From the NCBI RefSeq assembly GCF_014191985.1, contig NZ_JACHXI010000002.1:1-64000 (forward strand): DNA of 64,000 bases, in the 5' to 3' direction. A program made the position numbers and the translations under genes. Source of the DNA: Azomonas macrocytogenes (GTDB lineage: Bacteria; Pseudomonadota; Gammaproteobacteria; Pseudomonadales; Pseudomonadaceae). The notes under the pieces are model-generated. The model made no database searches, had not been told where the DNA came from, and was given only the letters and a program-made list of their open reading frames with translations. This document shows, piece after piece, positions 44,738 through 54,359 of the stretch (positions within the stretch are counted from its first letter, which is position 1; every line of letters begins with the position of its first letter).

Positions 44738-46576
44738 GTGAAACAACAGGCGCAGTTTCATATCGGCTACTGGTTCATCGCCGTGTTGGGATTCATGCTC
44801 ATCCAGAACCTGCTGACCGAACGACAGCAGGTCGCGCAGATCCCCTATAGCGAATTCGAGCAATACCTGAAGGAAGGCCGGATCACCGAGCTGGCGGTTT
44901 CCGAGCGGCAGATCGAGGGGACGCTCAAGGAGCCACTGCCAGGCGGCCAAACCCACTTCGTCGCGACCCGTGTCGAGCCGGATCTGGCTCAGCACCTGCA
45001 GCAGTTTCCGGTTCGCTATGCCGGCAAGATCGAAAGTACCCTGCTGCGCGATCTGCTCTCCTGGACACTGCCAGCGCTGCTGTTCTTTGCGCTCTGGCTG
45101 TTTCTGCTCAAGCGCATGGGGAGCGGGCTCGGCAGCGGCATGATGCAGATTGGCAAGAGCAAGGCGAAGATCTATGTCGAGACCGACATGAAGGTGACTT
45201 TCGCCGACGTGGCCGGGGTCGACGAGGCCAAGGACGAACTCAAGGAGATCGTCGATTTCCTCAAGGAGCCGCAGGCCTATGGCCGTCTTGGCGGGCGCAT
45301 GCCCAAGGGTGTGCTGCTGATCGGCCCGCCGGGCACTGGCAAGACCCTGCTGGCACGGGCGGTAGCCGGTGAGGCAAAAGTGCCGTTCTTTTCCATCTCC
45401 GGTTCCGAGTTCGTCGAGATGTTCGTCGGCGTCGGCGCAGCGCGGGTCCGCGACCTGTTCGAGCAGGCCCGGGCCCAGGCGCCAGCGATCATCTTCATCG
45501 ACGAGCTGGACGCCCTTGGCCGTGCCCGCGGCATCGGCCCGCTGGGCGGTGGCCACGACGAGAAGGAGCAGACCCTCAACCAGTTGTTGGTCGAGCTGGA
45601 CGGCTTCGATACCTCCACCGGACTGGTCCTGCTGGCGGCCACCAACCGCCCGGAAATCCTGGACCCGGCCCTGCTGCGCGCCGGACGCTTCGACCGCCAG
45701 GTACTGGTGGATCGACCCGATAAAATCGGGCGCGTGCAGATTCTTCAGGTACATCTGAAAAAGACGCAGTTGGCAGTGGATGTCGATCCGCAGCAGATCG
45801 CCGCGCTGACCCCCGGTTTCACGGGTGCCGATCTGGCCAACCTGGTCAACGAAGCAACGCTGCTCGCCACCCGCCGGCAGGCCGAAGCGGTGGCGATGGA
45901 CGATTTCACGGCGGCCATCGAACGCATTGTCGCCGGGCTGGAAAAACGCAATCGCCTGCTCAATCCAAAGGAGCGGGAAGTCGTCGCTTATCACGAAATG
46001 GGCCACGCCCTGGTGGCCATGGCTCTGCCGGGAATGGACACGGTGCACAAAGTATCGATCATCCCACGCGGGATGGGTGCGCTCGGCTACACCATCCAGC
46101 GGCCCACCGAGGATCGCTTTCTGATGACCCGCGAGGAGCTGGAAAACAAGATGGCGGTCCTGCTCGGTGGCCGTGCGGCCGAGTGGGTGGTGTTTTCCCA
46201 TTTTTCCACCGGTGCTGCCGACGATCTGGTCAAGGTCACCGACATCGCCCGCGCCATGGTCACCCGCTACGGCATGTCCGAGCGCCTTGGCCATGTCAGC
46301 CTGGAACGCGACCAGCACAGTTATCTGGGGAACGAGCAGATATATGGGCTACCGGCTCGCCACGAATATGGCGAAACCACGGCAACCGCCATCGACAGTG
46401 AGGTGCAGGGGATCATCGAACGGGCGTTCCAGCGTACCGTGGCCCTGCTCGAAGAGCGCCGGGCATTACTCGAACGCTGTGCCCGCCGCCTGCTGGAGAA
46501 GGAAACGCTCGATGCCGGACAACTGGCCGAACTGACCAGCAAGCCCCGCAGCGAATCCAAAACCCCGACTGCCTGA
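44738..46576 (+). CDS. ftsH: FtsH-type AAA+ zinc metalloprotease, accessory copy
   Basis: Start set at GTG 44738 because GGGAGG precedes it (the ATG at 44726 has none), giving 612 residues. Two membrane helices (about 10-27 and 105-125) flank a periplasmic domain. AAA+ Walker A GPPGTGKT is at 196-203, Walker [12 protein letters not shown] follows, and the zinc site HEMGH is at 419-423. FtsH degrades membrane and misfolded proteins. The housekeeping ftsH lies with rlmE/folP elsewhere; this isolated copy, with [16 protein letters not shown] at the N-terminus, resembles the accessory FtsH of transmissible protein-quality-control loci, here without the ClpG and Hsp20 genes. Confidence 0.88.
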   Translation: MKQQAQFHIGYWFIAVLGFMLIQNLLTERQQVAQIPYSEFEQYLKEGRITELAVSERQIEGTLKEPLPGGQTHFVATRVEPDLAQHLQQFPVRYAGKIESTLLRDLLSWTLPALLFFALWLFLLKRMGSGLGSGMMQIGKSKAKIYVETDMKVTFADVAGVDEAKDELKEIVDFLKEPQAYGRLGGRMPKGVLLIGPPGTGKTLLARAVAGEAKVPFFSISGSEFVEMFVGVGAARVRDLFEQARAQAPAIIFIDELDALGRARGIGPLGGGHDEKEQTLNQLLVELDGFDTSTGLVLLAATNRPEILDPALLRAGRFDRQVLVDRPDKIGRVQILQVHLKKTQLAVDVDPQQIAALTPGFTGADLANLVNEATLLATRRQAEAVAMDDFTAAIERIVAGLEKRNRLLNPKEREVVAYHEMGHALVAMALPGMDTVHKVSIIPRGMGALGYTIQRPTEDRFLMTREELENKMAVLLGGRAAEWVVFSHFSTGAADDLVKVTDIARAMVTRYGMSERLGHVSLERDQHSYLGNEQIYGLPARHEYGETTATAIDSEVQGIIERAFQRTVALLEERRALLERCARRLLEKETLDAGQLAELTSKPRSESKTPTA

Positions 46577-46661
46577 ACGACCCCAGGCTCAAGGCACTTT
46601 CCTTACCAGCGCTCTTGCGCAAAAGCAGGCGAGCGAAGCGAGGGCCATAAACGGGCACAGT

Positions 46662-46681
46662 TTGCATATTAGAATATGCAA
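46662..46681. repeat. 20-base palindrome after ftsH paralog
   Basis: TTGCATATT and its exact complement are separated by AG. It lies 86 bases after the ftsH stop, within AT-rich sequence followed by AAAAATG. No T-run follows on the plus strand, so a DNA-binding site is as likely as a terminator. Confidence 0.45.
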
Positions 46682-46753
46682 AAAATGAATTTCCATCATA
46701 TCGATTAGCTCTGTAGCCTTCTAAACAACAAGTCGGACAAGATCCTTTTCTTA

Positions 46754-46933
46754 TAAGAGACTGTTCACGATCTCGCGAGCTAGAGCCAGACAAGGCGAAA
46801 ATGGCTGAGCAAGCGGACCGGACTGGCGTGCGAGTTTACGAGTGGTAAATGAGCATTCCGACCGGGCTGGCGATCCAGGCCATTTTCAACGCCGTATGGC
46901 CGACGCGCAGCAGATCGTGAACAGGCTCTAAGC
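46754..46933. mobile_element. MITE-like element with terminal inverted repeats
   Basis: The arms CTGTTCACGATCT (46761-46773) and AGATCGTGAACAG (46912-46924) are exact complements; allowing mismatches the arms extend to about 20 bases (T-AAGAG-CTGTTCACGATCT). Between them lie two shorter partly complementary segments, AAATGGCTGAG-type and CAGGCCATTTTCAACGCC, so the whole 180 bases fold back on itself. It contains no ORF worth calling. The size, terminal repeats and intergenic position fit a non-autonomous element of a type scattered in pseudomonads. Confidence 0.6.
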
Positions 46934-46984
46934 AAATAAGCAAGCTCTTGTCCCTCAAAACCCCACAGGCAGGAGCTTTTGCAT

Positions 46985-48076
46985 ATGAGCCTTCAAATTC
47001 TCGGCATGATCGGCCATCGTCTTTCCTCGGAAACCATCGCGCCGATAGGCCCGGTATTCGACAAGGACTACATCCGCTCTTTCGCCCAGGCCCATGAGAA
47101 CGCCGGTTTCGACCGCATCCTGATCGGCTACTGGTCCGATCAGCCTGATGGCTTTCTGGTCACCGCCCTGGCCGGCCTGTCGACTTCGAAGATCGGCCTG
47201 CTGCTGGCCCACCGTCCAGGCTTCGTCGCGCCAACGCTGGCAGCCCGTAAGCTGGCTACCCTGGACAACCTGCTCGATGGCCGCCTGGCGCTGAACGTGA
47301 TCAGTGGCGGCAGCGACGCCGAACAGCGCAAGGATGGCGACTTCCTCGACCATGACCAGCGCTATGCCCGTACCGACGAATTCCTCGACGTGGTGAAGAA
47401 AGTCTGGATCGAAGACAAGCCTTTCGATCACGCCGGCCAGTTCTACAAGGCCGAAAATGCCTTCTCGGCGATCAAGAGCGCGCAAAAACCGCACCTGCCG
47501 GTGTACTTCGGTGGCGCGTCGGAGGCGGCGATCCGGGTGGCCGGCAAGCATGCCGACGTTTATATGCTGTGGGGTGAATCACTGGCCCAGACCCGCGAGA
47601 TCGTCGAGCAAGTCCGCGCCGAAGCGGCCAAACATGGCCGCGACATCGCCTTCAGCGTGTCCTTCCGGCCGATCCTGGGTGCCACTGAAGAGCAAGCCTG
47701 GGCCAAAGCCGATACCGTACTCGATACCGCCCGCACGCGGCTGGAACGGGAAAAGCTGGAGGTTTCCCTGAAGCCGGAAAGCATCGGTGCCCAGCGCCTG
47801 CGAGAAACCGTCGCCCAAGGCGCACGCGTGGACAAAAGGCTGTGGACCGGCATCGCCGGGCTGGTCGGTGGTGGACACAACTCCACGGCACTGGTCGGCA
47901 CCCCTGAACAGGTCGCCGATGCCGTGCTCGACTATTACGACCTGGGCATCGAGAACTTCCTATTCCGTGGCTTCGATCCACTGAACGATGCCGTTGAATA
48001 TGGCCGCGAACTGCTGCCGCTGGTCCGCGCCAAGGTCGCCGAACGCGAGCGCCAGGGCAACGCTCGCCGCGCCTGA
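46985..48076 (+). CDS. SsuD-like alkanesulfonate monooxygenase (LLM flavoprotein)
   Basis: 363 residues from ATG 46985, with AGGAG upstream. It is a luciferase-like (LLM) flavin-dependent enzyme close to SsuD: the QSRPG-like stretch at AAHRPGFVAPTLAARKLATL, INVISGG-type NVISGGSDAEQRKDGDFL, and DERYARTDEFL-type DQRYARTDEFLDVVKKVW. Members use FMNH2 and O2 to cleave C-S bonds of sulfonates, giving sulfite and aldehyde. The FMN reductase SsuE is not in the window. It leads an array of binding proteins and monooxygenases. Confidence 0.88.
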   Translation: MSLQILGMIGHRLSSETIAPIGPVFDKDYIRSFAQAHENAGFDRILIGYWSDQPDGFLVTALAGLSTSKIGLLLAHRPGFVAPTLAARKLATLDNLLDGRLALNVISGGSDAEQRKDGDFLDHDQRYARTDEFLDVVKKVWIEDKPFDHAGQFYKAENAFSAIKSAQKPHLPVYFGGASEAAIRVAGKHADVYMLWGESLAQTREIVEQVRAEAAKHGRDIAFSVSFRPILGATEEQAWAKADTVLDTARTRLEREKLEVSLKPESIGAQRLRETVAQGARVDKRLWTGIAGLVGGGHNSTALVGTPEQVADAVLDYYDLGIENFLFRGFDPLNDAVEYGRELLPLVRAKVAERERQGNARRA

Positions 48077-48144
48077 GCCGTTCCCCTTTCGCAGAAATCC
48101 CGCGCAACCGCACGAGCGGAGCGCTCCACCCGGAGACCGCTTCC

Positions 48145-49098
48145 ATGCTCAAGCCCCTGCTCGCCCTGGCGAGCCTCTGCGGCATGCTCCTGGCTGTACC
48201 TGGCCAGGCCGCGACCAGTCTCACCATCGGCGATCAGTTCTACTACAGCAGTACGCTGCTGGAAGAGGCCGGAGAGCTGCAGGACCTGCCCTATGCAATC
48301 CAGTGGAAACGCTTCAATGCCGGTGGGCCGGTAGTCGAAGCCCTGAACGTTGGCTCCATCGATGTCGGGATCGTCGGTGATACTCCGGTGATCGCCCTGG
48401 CAGCGCGGGGCGGACCGATCAAGGTCGTGGCCGTGACACGCAATCGCCTGGATGGCACCGCCATTGTGGTCGGCAAGGATTCACCGATCCATTCGGTCGC
48501 CGATCTGGCCGGCAAACGGGTAGCCATCTGGAAAGGTTCCTGGAGTCAGCAACTGGTGTACTCGGCGCTGGAACAGGCCGGTCTGCCTGTCGATGCACCG
48601 CAATATCACTACCTGATGCCCACCGAGGCCATCGCCGCCTTGTCCCAGGGTGCGCTGGATGCGACCGCAACCTGGGAGCCCTACGTCAGCATGGTCGAAC
48701 GCCAGGGCGGACGGATTCTGGTCACGGCCAAAAACCTGATGCCGGCCCCGGTCTACGTGGTAGCCAATACCGCTCACCTGGAAGAACACCGGGCGGCTAT
48801 CGGCGATTTTGTCGCCCGTCTGCAACGGGCTCGTGACTGGGCGCGCCAGCACGTGGATATCTACGCCAAAGCCTGGGCGCGCAAGAACAATTCCGACCCG
48901 GCCATCGCCGAAAGCTGGTTTCGCCGCGATGCCACCTGGGTCGAGCCCATCAGCAGCCAAACACTGAAGGACGGCCAGCGCACCGCCGATTTCCTGGTTC
49001 GCGCGGGTGTGCTGGCGGCACCCTACGAAGTCACTGGGCTGTATGACCAGAGTTTCAACCATTACCTGCAACCCCACCCCAGCGAGGCCTCTCGATGA
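48145..49098 (+). CDS. SsuA-like binding protein, array member 1
   Basis: 317 residues; residues 1-22 are a signal peptide ending GQAAT. The mature start LTIGDQFYYSSTLLEEAGEL belongs to a subgroup whose first strand reads IGDQ; the hinge EALNVGSIDVGIVGDTPVI and DATATWEPYVSMVER follow the NMT1/SsuA plan. It starts 68 bases after the monooxygenase and overlaps the next gene by four bases (ATGA), so it is translationally coupled. No permease or ATPase is adjacent. A sulfonate-type anion is the likely ligand. Confidence 0.9.
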   Translation: MLKPLLALASLCGMLLAVPGQAATSLTIGDQFYYSSTLLEEAGELQDLPYAIQWKRFNAGGPVVEALNVGSIDVGIVGDTPVIALAARGGPIKVVAVTRNRLDGTAIVVGKDSPIHSVADLAGKRVAIWKGSWSQQLVYSALEQAGLPVDAPQYHYLMPTEAIAALSQGALDATATWEPYVSMVERQGGRILVTAKNLMPAPVYVVANTAHLEEHRAAIGDFVARLQRARDWARQHVDIYAKAWARKNNSDPAIAESWFRRDATWVEPISSQTLKDGQRTADFLVRAGVLAAPYEVTGLYDQSFNHYLQPHPSEASR

Positions 49099-50420
49099 GC
49101 CGTCAAATCCACCTGGCCGGCTTTCTGCTCGCCGGCCCCGTCATCCATAGCCACGCCGCCTGGCGGCACCCGGAAACCGTCAGCAACTACCTCGACCCCG
49201 AGTACTACGCCCGCAGCGCCCGAGTGCTGGAAGAAGGATTGTTCGACTTCCTGTTCTTCGCCGACCGCTTCGCCGTGGGCGATCAGATGGGTGGCTCACG
49301 CGAGCTGGCGCTGCGCCATGGGGCACAAGACGCCACGCGGCTCGATCCACTGCCGATTCTGGCCTATCTGGTTGGCCAGACCAGCAAGCTTGGCCTCGGC
49401 GTGACCCGTTCCACCACCTATTACGAGCCTGCGCATGTGGCCCGTGCGCTGGCGACGCTCGATCACCTGTCGCGCGGCCGCGCGGCCTGGAACATCGTCA
49501 CCTCGATGAACGACAGCGAAGGCCGGCTGTTCGGCAAGGATCGTCACCTGGAACACGACCTGCGCTACGACCGGGCCGACGAGTTCGTCGAAGTGGCGCT
49601 CAAGCTCTGGAAAAGCTGGGCACCGGGTGCGCTCAAGCTGGATCGTGAAAACGGCGTGCTGGCTGACCCGGCCGGTGTCCACAACGTCCAGCATCAGGGC
49701 GAATGGTTCAAGGTCGAAGGCCCGCTGAACATTCCGCGCAGCCCGCAGGGGCGGCCCGTACTGGTTCAGGCGGGCTCCAGCGGCCGTGGCCGGCGCTTCG
49801 GGGGACGCTGGGCGGAAGCCATCTTCACCATCAACCGGGATCTCGCCGCCATGCGCGATTTCCGCGAGGACGTGCGCCAGCAGGTGCAAGCCCAAGGGCG
49901 CGCGGCGGACCAATGCAAGATCCTCACGGCGGTCATGCCATTCATTGGTGGCAGCGAAGCCGAAGCCCGCGCCAAGCGCGACCGTCACAATGCCCTGGCG
50001 CATCCGCAGATCGGCTTGGTGACGCTGGCTGCGCAGCTTAATTTCGATCTCTCAGGTTATCCCCTGGATAGCCGCCTGGAAGACCTCGCCGCTCGCCCCG
50101 AAATACCGCCGGCGGTAGCCGAGAAACTGCTTTCCGTAGGCAACGGCCTGACCCTGGAGGAACTCGGGCGCAGCTTCGCCAGCAGCGTGCGCGTCCCGCA
50201 ACTGATCGGCACCGGCGCGCAGATTGCCGAGCAGTTGGCCGAGATTTTCCTGGCTGGCGGCAGCGACGGCTTTGTCATTTCTCCCGGCTATCTACCAGGC
50301 TCCTTCACCGAATTCAGTGAGAGCGTGGTGCCGCATCTGCAACGACGTGGCCTCTATCGGACGGCGTATGAAGGTTCCACCCTGCGCGAACATCTGGGTC
50401 TCGGCCCACTGGAGGATTGA
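49095..50420 (+). CDS. NtaA/DszA/SnaA-type flavin monooxygenase
   Basis: 441 residues of the second LLM branch, which includes nitrilotriacetate, dibenzothiophene sulfone and EDTA monooxygenases. Typical segments: HSHAAWRHPETVSNYLDPEY, DFLFFADRFAVGD, RAAWNIVTSMND, DLRYDRADEFVEV and LVQAGSSGRGRRFGGRWAEA. The group is FMNH2-dependent and needs a separate flavin reductase. It is coupled to the binding proteins on either side of the array by ATGA overlap and one-base spacing to the DszC-like gene. Partnership with the DszC-type protein mirrors dsz-like desulfurisation routes. Confidence 0.88.
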   Translation: MSRQIHLAGFLLAGPVIHSHAAWRHPETVSNYLDPEYYARSARVLEEGLFDFLFFADRFAVGDQMGGSRELALRHGAQDATRLDPLPILAYLVGQTSKLGLGVTRSTTYYEPAHVARALATLDHLSRGRAAWNIVTSMNDSEGRLFGKDRHLEHDLRYDRADEFVEVALKLWKSWAPGALKLDRENGVLADPAGVHNVQHQGEWFKVEGPLNIPRSPQGRPVLVQAGSSGRGRRFGGRWAEAIFTINRDLAAMRDFREDVRQQVQAQGRAADQCKILTAVMPFIGGSEAEARAKRDRHNALAHPQIGLVTLAAQLNFDLSGYPLDSRLEDLAARPEIPPAVAEKLLSVGNGLTLEELGRSFASSVRVPQLIGTGAQIAEQLAEIFLAGGSDGFVISPGYLPGSFTEFSESVVPHLQRRGLYRTAYEGSTLREHLGLGPLED

Positions 50421-51599
50421 ATGAGCTATCCACAAACTGCCGCCGATTGGCTGGCGCTGGCCACGACGCTTGGCCATGAATTCAGCCAGGATATCGTGCA
50501 GCGTACCCGCGAACGGACCTCACCGGCAGCGCAGTTGCAGCGGATCAAGGACAGTGGCCTGACCAACCTGGCCATTGCCCGCGAATGCGGCGGCGCCGGA
50601 CAACCCTGGTCGCTGGTGGTGCAAACCATCCGTGAACTCGCCGCCGCCGATGGCTCGGTGGGCATGCTTTACGGCTATCACCAGCTCAACGTCATCAACC
50701 TGCGCCGGGTGCCACAGCCACAGCGCAATGCCCTGCTGGAAGACATCGTCGAAAACCGCTTCTGGCTGGCTGGGGTGGTCAACCCGCTCGATGACGACAT
50801 CATCGCCACGCCGGACGGCGACGGCTTTCGCCTGGACGGACGCAAGGGCTTCTGTAGCGGCGCAGCCTTCGCCGACCGCCTGAACATCAGCGCCCGCCAT
50901 GCCCAGACCGGCGCGCGGCTGGTGGCGCTGATCCCTGCCGGCCGCCCCGGTCTGAGCTATGCCGACGACTGGGATTATTTCGGGTTGGAGCGCAGCGACA
51001 GTGGCAGCTTCACCCTGGACCGGGTGCGTGCCGACGCGCACGAAATCCAGGCCAACGACCTGGAAGACGGTGACGATTTCTCGGCGGTGATCCGCACGCC
51101 GGTCAATCAGTCGGCCTTTACCCAATTCTACCTGGGCAACGCCCTCGGCGCTCTGCGGGCAGCCCAGCACTACGTCAAGGAACATAGCCGCGCCTGGGTG
51201 CACTCCAAATTCGCCGAAGCCCATCAAGACCCGCTGGTCGTCAGCCAGTTCGGCGAGCTGTGGATTGCCTTGCAGGGTGCCATTGCCCTGGCCGACCGGG
51301 CAGCGCGCAAAGTGGACGAGCTGCTGGCGGCGGACGAAGCCTTCACGGCCGAACTGCGCGGCGAGACGGCGATCGAGGTAGCCAGCGCCAAGGTGCTGGC
51401 GGCCCGCACGGCCCTGGACGTCACGGCCAAGGTGTTCGATGCCATGGGTGCCCGCGCCACCCACAACCGTTTTGCCTTCGACCGTTTCTGGCGCGATACC
51501 CGCACCCACAGCCTGCACGATCCGTTGGTTCACAAGGTTCTCGAAGTTGGCGAATACGCCCTGAATGGCCGCTACCCGGCCGTGCGGGCCTACACATGA
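50421..51599 (+). CDS. DszC/SfnB-type flavoprotein (acyl-CoA dehydrogenase fold), copy 1
   Basis: 392 residues of the acyl-CoA dehydrogenase fold, in the branch of DszC (dibenzothiophene monooxygenase) and SfnB. N-terminal helix domain up to ECGGAGQPW; beta domain with FRLDGRKGFCSGAAFADRL and WDYFGLERSDSGSFTLD; C-terminal helical bundle with DAMGARATHNRFAFDRFWRD and THSLHDPLVHK, the family signature. The dehydrogenase catalytic glutamate pattern is not evident. It starts one base after the previous stop. It should act as an FMNH2-dependent oxygenase on an organosulfur compound; the second copy is at 62090. Confidence 0.85.
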   Translation: MSYPQTAADWLALATTLGHEFSQDIVQRTRERTSPAAQLQRIKDSGLTNLAIARECGGAGQPWSLVVQTIRELAAADGSVGMLYGYHQLNVINLRRVPQPQRNALLEDIVENRFWLAGVVNPLDDDIIATPDGDGFRLDGRKGFCSGAAFADRLNISARHAQTGARLVALIPAGRPGLSYADDWDYFGLERSDSGSFTLDRVRADAHEIQANDLEDGDDFSAVIRTPVNQSAFTQFYLGNALGALRAAQHYVKEHSRAWVHSKFAEAHQDPLVVSQFGELWIALQGAIALADRAARKVDELLAADEAFTAELRGETAIEVASAKVLAARTALDVTAKVFDAMGARATHNRFAFDRFWRDTRTHSLHDPLVHKVLEVGEYALNGRYPAVRAYT

Positions 51600-51616
51600 C
51601 AGCCAGGAAACACGGT

Positions 51617-52591
51617 ATGCCTAAATCCGCCTTCAAACGTCTGCTCGGCATGGCCATCGGCCTGCTCGCCACGACCCAGGCAGTCGCCGCCACGCTGGTG
51701 GTAGGCGATCAGAGCTTCAACGCCCGGACCGTCCTGGAGGCCGCCGGCCTGCTGCAGGACCTACCCTACACCCTGGAATGGAAACAGTTCACGGCCGGCT
51801 CGCCAGTGGCCGAAGCCTTGAACGTCGGCAGCCTGGACGTGGGCCTGCTGGGCGATGCCCCGCCGCTGTTCCTCGGCGCGCTGGGGGCACCGATCAAGGT
51901 GATCGGGATCAGCCAGCAGAACCGCGAAGGCGTGGCGATCCTGGTGCGCAAGGATTCACCCATCAAGACCCTGGCAGACATTCGCGGCAAAAGCGCGGCG
52001 ATCTGGAAAGGTTCCTGGAGCCAGCAGTTGCTGTTCACCGCACTCGACCAGGCTGGCGTCACGCGCGATCAGGTGGACTTGCGCTACCTCGGCGCGCTGG
52101 ACGCCTCACATGCCCTGGAAGGCGGTTCAGTGGATGTGATCGCCACCTGGGAGCCTTATGTCACCCAGCAGGAACTCAACGGTGCGCGGGTCCTGGCTAC
52201 CGCCGAAGGCCTGATTCCGGCCCAGACCTTCGTCGTCGCCACCCACCAGGCCATCGCCGAAAAGCGTGAACTGCTGGGTGATTTCCTACGGCGTCTGTAC
52301 CAGGCGCGCCAGTGGGCAGCCAGCGATCCTGCGCATAGCGAACGCTATGCCGATACCTGGGCCGAATTGAGCCGCGCCGACCGCGATGTGGCGCGCCGCT
52401 GGTTTTCCCGTGCGGCCATCCAGGTGCTGCCGATCACCGAGCAAAGAATTGCCGAAGCCCAGCGGACCGTTGATTTTTTCAGCAGCATCGACCTGATCAA
52501 ACGCTATCCGGCGAAAACCCTGTTCGATACTTCCTTCAATCAGTACCTGCAAACTCCGGCAAGCGCCGCCAAGGCACAAGCCGCCCGTTGA
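51617..52591 (+). CDS. SsuA-like binding protein, array member 2
   Basis: 324 residues from ATG 51617, with AGGAAA upstream; an in-frame ATG at 51596 overlapping the previous stop would add seven residues. Signal peptide to VAATL. The mature start TLVVGDQSFNARTVLEAAGL and the hinge EALNVGSLDVGLLGDAPPL place it in the same subgroup as array member 1, sharing IWKGSWSQQLL and TWEPYV. The ligand pocket residues differ between copies, so specificity probably differs. No transporter partner is adjacent. Confidence 0.9.
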   Translation: MPKSAFKRLLGMAIGLLATTQAVAATLVVGDQSFNARTVLEAAGLLQDLPYTLEWKQFTAGSPVAEALNVGSLDVGLLGDAPPLFLGALGAPIKVIGISQQNREGVAILVRKDSPIKTLADIRGKSAAIWKGSWSQQLLFTALDQAGVTRDQVDLRYLGALDASHALEGGSVDVIATWEPYVTQQELNGARVLATAEGLIPAQTFVVATHQAIAEKRELLGDFLRRLYQARQWAASDPAHSERYADTWAELSRADRDVARRWFSRAAIQVLPITEQRIAEAQRTVDFFSSIDLIKRYPAKTLFDTSFNQYLQTPASAAKAQAAR

Positions 52592-52606
52592 TCAAGGAAT
52601 CCTTTC

Positions 52607-53380
52607 ATGAATGCCATCACTCAAATCACTTCCGTCAAAGACCGGGTCAGCGCCGCAGAATGGGAAGCCCGCATCAAGCTGGCCGCCGCTTACCGGCTGG
52701 CGGCGCGGGAAGGCTGGACCGATCACATCTATACGCATTTTTCCGTGCGCGTACCGGGGCCAGACCGGCATTTTCTGATCAACCCCTACGGCCTGACCTT
52801 CGACGAAATCACCGCCTCCAGCCTGGTGAAAGTGGATATCGACGGCACCCTCATCGATGACCCCAGCGGCCTGGGCATCAACCCGGCCGGCTACGTCATC
52901 CATAGCGCCATTCACCGCGCCCGGGAGCACACCCACGCCGTCCTGCATACTCACACCACCGCCGGCATCGCCGTGTCGGCACAACGCAACGGCCTGCTGT
53001 CGATTTCTCAGCACGCGGCGCGCTTCCACAACCGTCTGGCCTACCACGACTACGAAGGCATCGCCCTCGACCTGGACGAACAGCAGCGCCTGGTCGCCGA
53101 CATCGGTGACCGAGATGCGCTGATCCTGCGCAACCATGGCCTGCTCACCAGTGGCCGGAATATCGAACAAGCCTTCTACAATCTCTTCTACCTGGAGCGC
53201 GCCTGCGCCGCACAGATCGCCGCACAAGCCGGTGGCGCCGAGCTGATCATCCTGCCCGAGCAGGTCGCGGAAAAAGCCGCGCGCGCCTTCGAGAAGGCCG
53301 TCGCCAACGAACGGCCACAACTGCACTGGGCGGCCGCGGTCCGGCAACTGGAGCGCACCGATGCATCCTTCCGCAACTAG
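52607..53380 (+). CDS. Class II aldolase/adducin-family protein
   Basis: 257 residues. Zinc-binding histidines lie in AVLHTHTTAGIAVSA (HxH) and LILRNHGLLTSGRNIEQAF (third histidine), with the catalytic-site glycines of class II aldolases. Family members cleave phosphorylated sugars (fuculose 1-phosphate) or act on related hydroxy-aldehydes. It starts 15 bases after the binding protein and overlaps the next by 20 bases. In this cluster it may process the carbonyl fragment left after C-S cleavage; that is inference. Confidence 0.88.
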   Translation: MNAITQITSVKDRVSAAEWEARIKLAAAYRLAAREGWTDHIYTHFSVRVPGPDRHFLINPYGLTFDEITASSLVKVDIDGTLIDDPSGLGINPAGYVIHSAIHRAREHTHAVLHTHTTAGIAVSAQRNGLLSISQHAARFHNRLAYHDYEGIALDLDEQQRLVADIGDRDALILRNHGLLTSGRNIEQAFYNLFYLERACAAQIAAQAGGAELIILPEQVAEKAARAFEKAVANERPQLHWAAAVRQLERTDASFRN

Positions 53381-54359
53381 ACGCTTCACGCCCGCAAAGG
53401 CGCTGCAAGGCTTGCTGGCGACGGCAGCCTTGCTGTTCGGTCATACCGCGCTGGCCGATCAACCTGTCGATCACGCCAAGGTAACCCTGGTGCTGGGCGA
53501 TCAGGCCCGCAATCTGCGCTCGATGGTCGAGGCTGCCGGTGTACTGGAAAACACGCCTTACGCGTATCGCTGGGCCAATTTCCAGGGCGCCGCGCCACTG
53601 TTCGAAGCGCAGCGCGCCGGGGCAGTCGATACCTCCTATGCCGGTGACCTGCCGGTGCTGGCCGCAGCGGCTGGTGGCGTACCGCTGAAGATCATTGCCA
53701 CCAATGCCGGTTACGGCAGTGGCAACGGCCTGTTGGTCCAGGCCGACTCGCCACTGCGCCAAGTAAAGGATCTGAAAGGCCACAGCGTGGTGGTGTCCTC
53801 TGCCAAAGGCAGCATCTCCCAGCACCTGCTCTACGAAGCACTCAGAGAAGCCGGGCTCAGGCGCAGCGATGTCACCCTCAAATTCGTCCTGCCGACCGAT
53901 GCCAGCGCGGCCTTCAACGCCGGCCAGATCGACGCCTGGGCGGTATTCGATCCCTATCTGGGGATCGCCGAACGCAATGGCGCTCGTCTTCTGCGCAACG
54001 GCGAAGGCTTGACCAGCGCCTTGTCGTTCGTCACTGCGACCGAGTCTTCTCTGGCCGATCCGGCTAAGCGTGCGGCAATCGCCGATGTCGTGCGGCGCTT
54101 TGCGCAAGCTCGGCAATGGGCTATCGAGCATCCTCAGGAATACGCCAAGGTTTACGCCGAACTCACTCATTTACCCCTGGATACCGCGGCTTTCATCACC
54201 CAACGCGCTTCCAGGGGGTTACGGCCGGTCACCGCCGAGGACATCGAAAAAGTGCAGAAAGTAGCCGACCTGTTTCATGAGGTAGAGGTCCTGCCGCAGC
54301 ATGTCGATGTCCAAGCCATTACCGATCGCACCCTGTTCACTTCGGATGAAGCACTATGA
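53361..54359 (+). CDS. SsuA-like binding protein, array member 3
   Basis: 332 residues with a signal peptide reaching ALADQ at about residue 33. The mature protein shows VTLVLGDQARNLRSMVEAAG, the hinge EAQRAGAVDTSYAGDLPVL and VVSSAKGSISQHLLYEALR, AVFDPYLGIAE. It starts inside the 3' end of the aldolase gene (20-base overlap) and overlaps the next binding protein by four bases. It differs from the others in hinge and pocket (YGSGNGLLVQADSPL). Ligand unknown. Confidence 0.88.
   Translation: MHPSATRRFTPAKALQGLLATAALLFGHTALADQPVDHAKVTLVLGDQARNLRSMVEAAGVLENTPYAYRWANFQGAAPLFEAQRAGAVDTSYAGDLPVLAAAAGGVPLKIIATNAGYGSGNGLLVQADSPLRQVKDLKGHSVVVSSAKGSISQHLLYEALREAGLRRSDVTLKFVLPTDASAAFNAGQIDAWAVFDPYLGIAERNGARLLRNGEGLTSALSFVTATESSLADPAKRAAIADVVRRFAQARQWAIEHPQEYAKVYAELTHLPLDTAAFITQRASRGLRPVTAEDIEKVQKVADLFHEVEVLPQHVDVQAITDRTLFTSDEAL

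Noticed and set aside
44663-46318. 551-codon minus-strand open frame opposite ftsH
   Set aside because: No recognisable domain and low-complexity composition; the plus strand encodes a full AAA+ protease with every motif intact.
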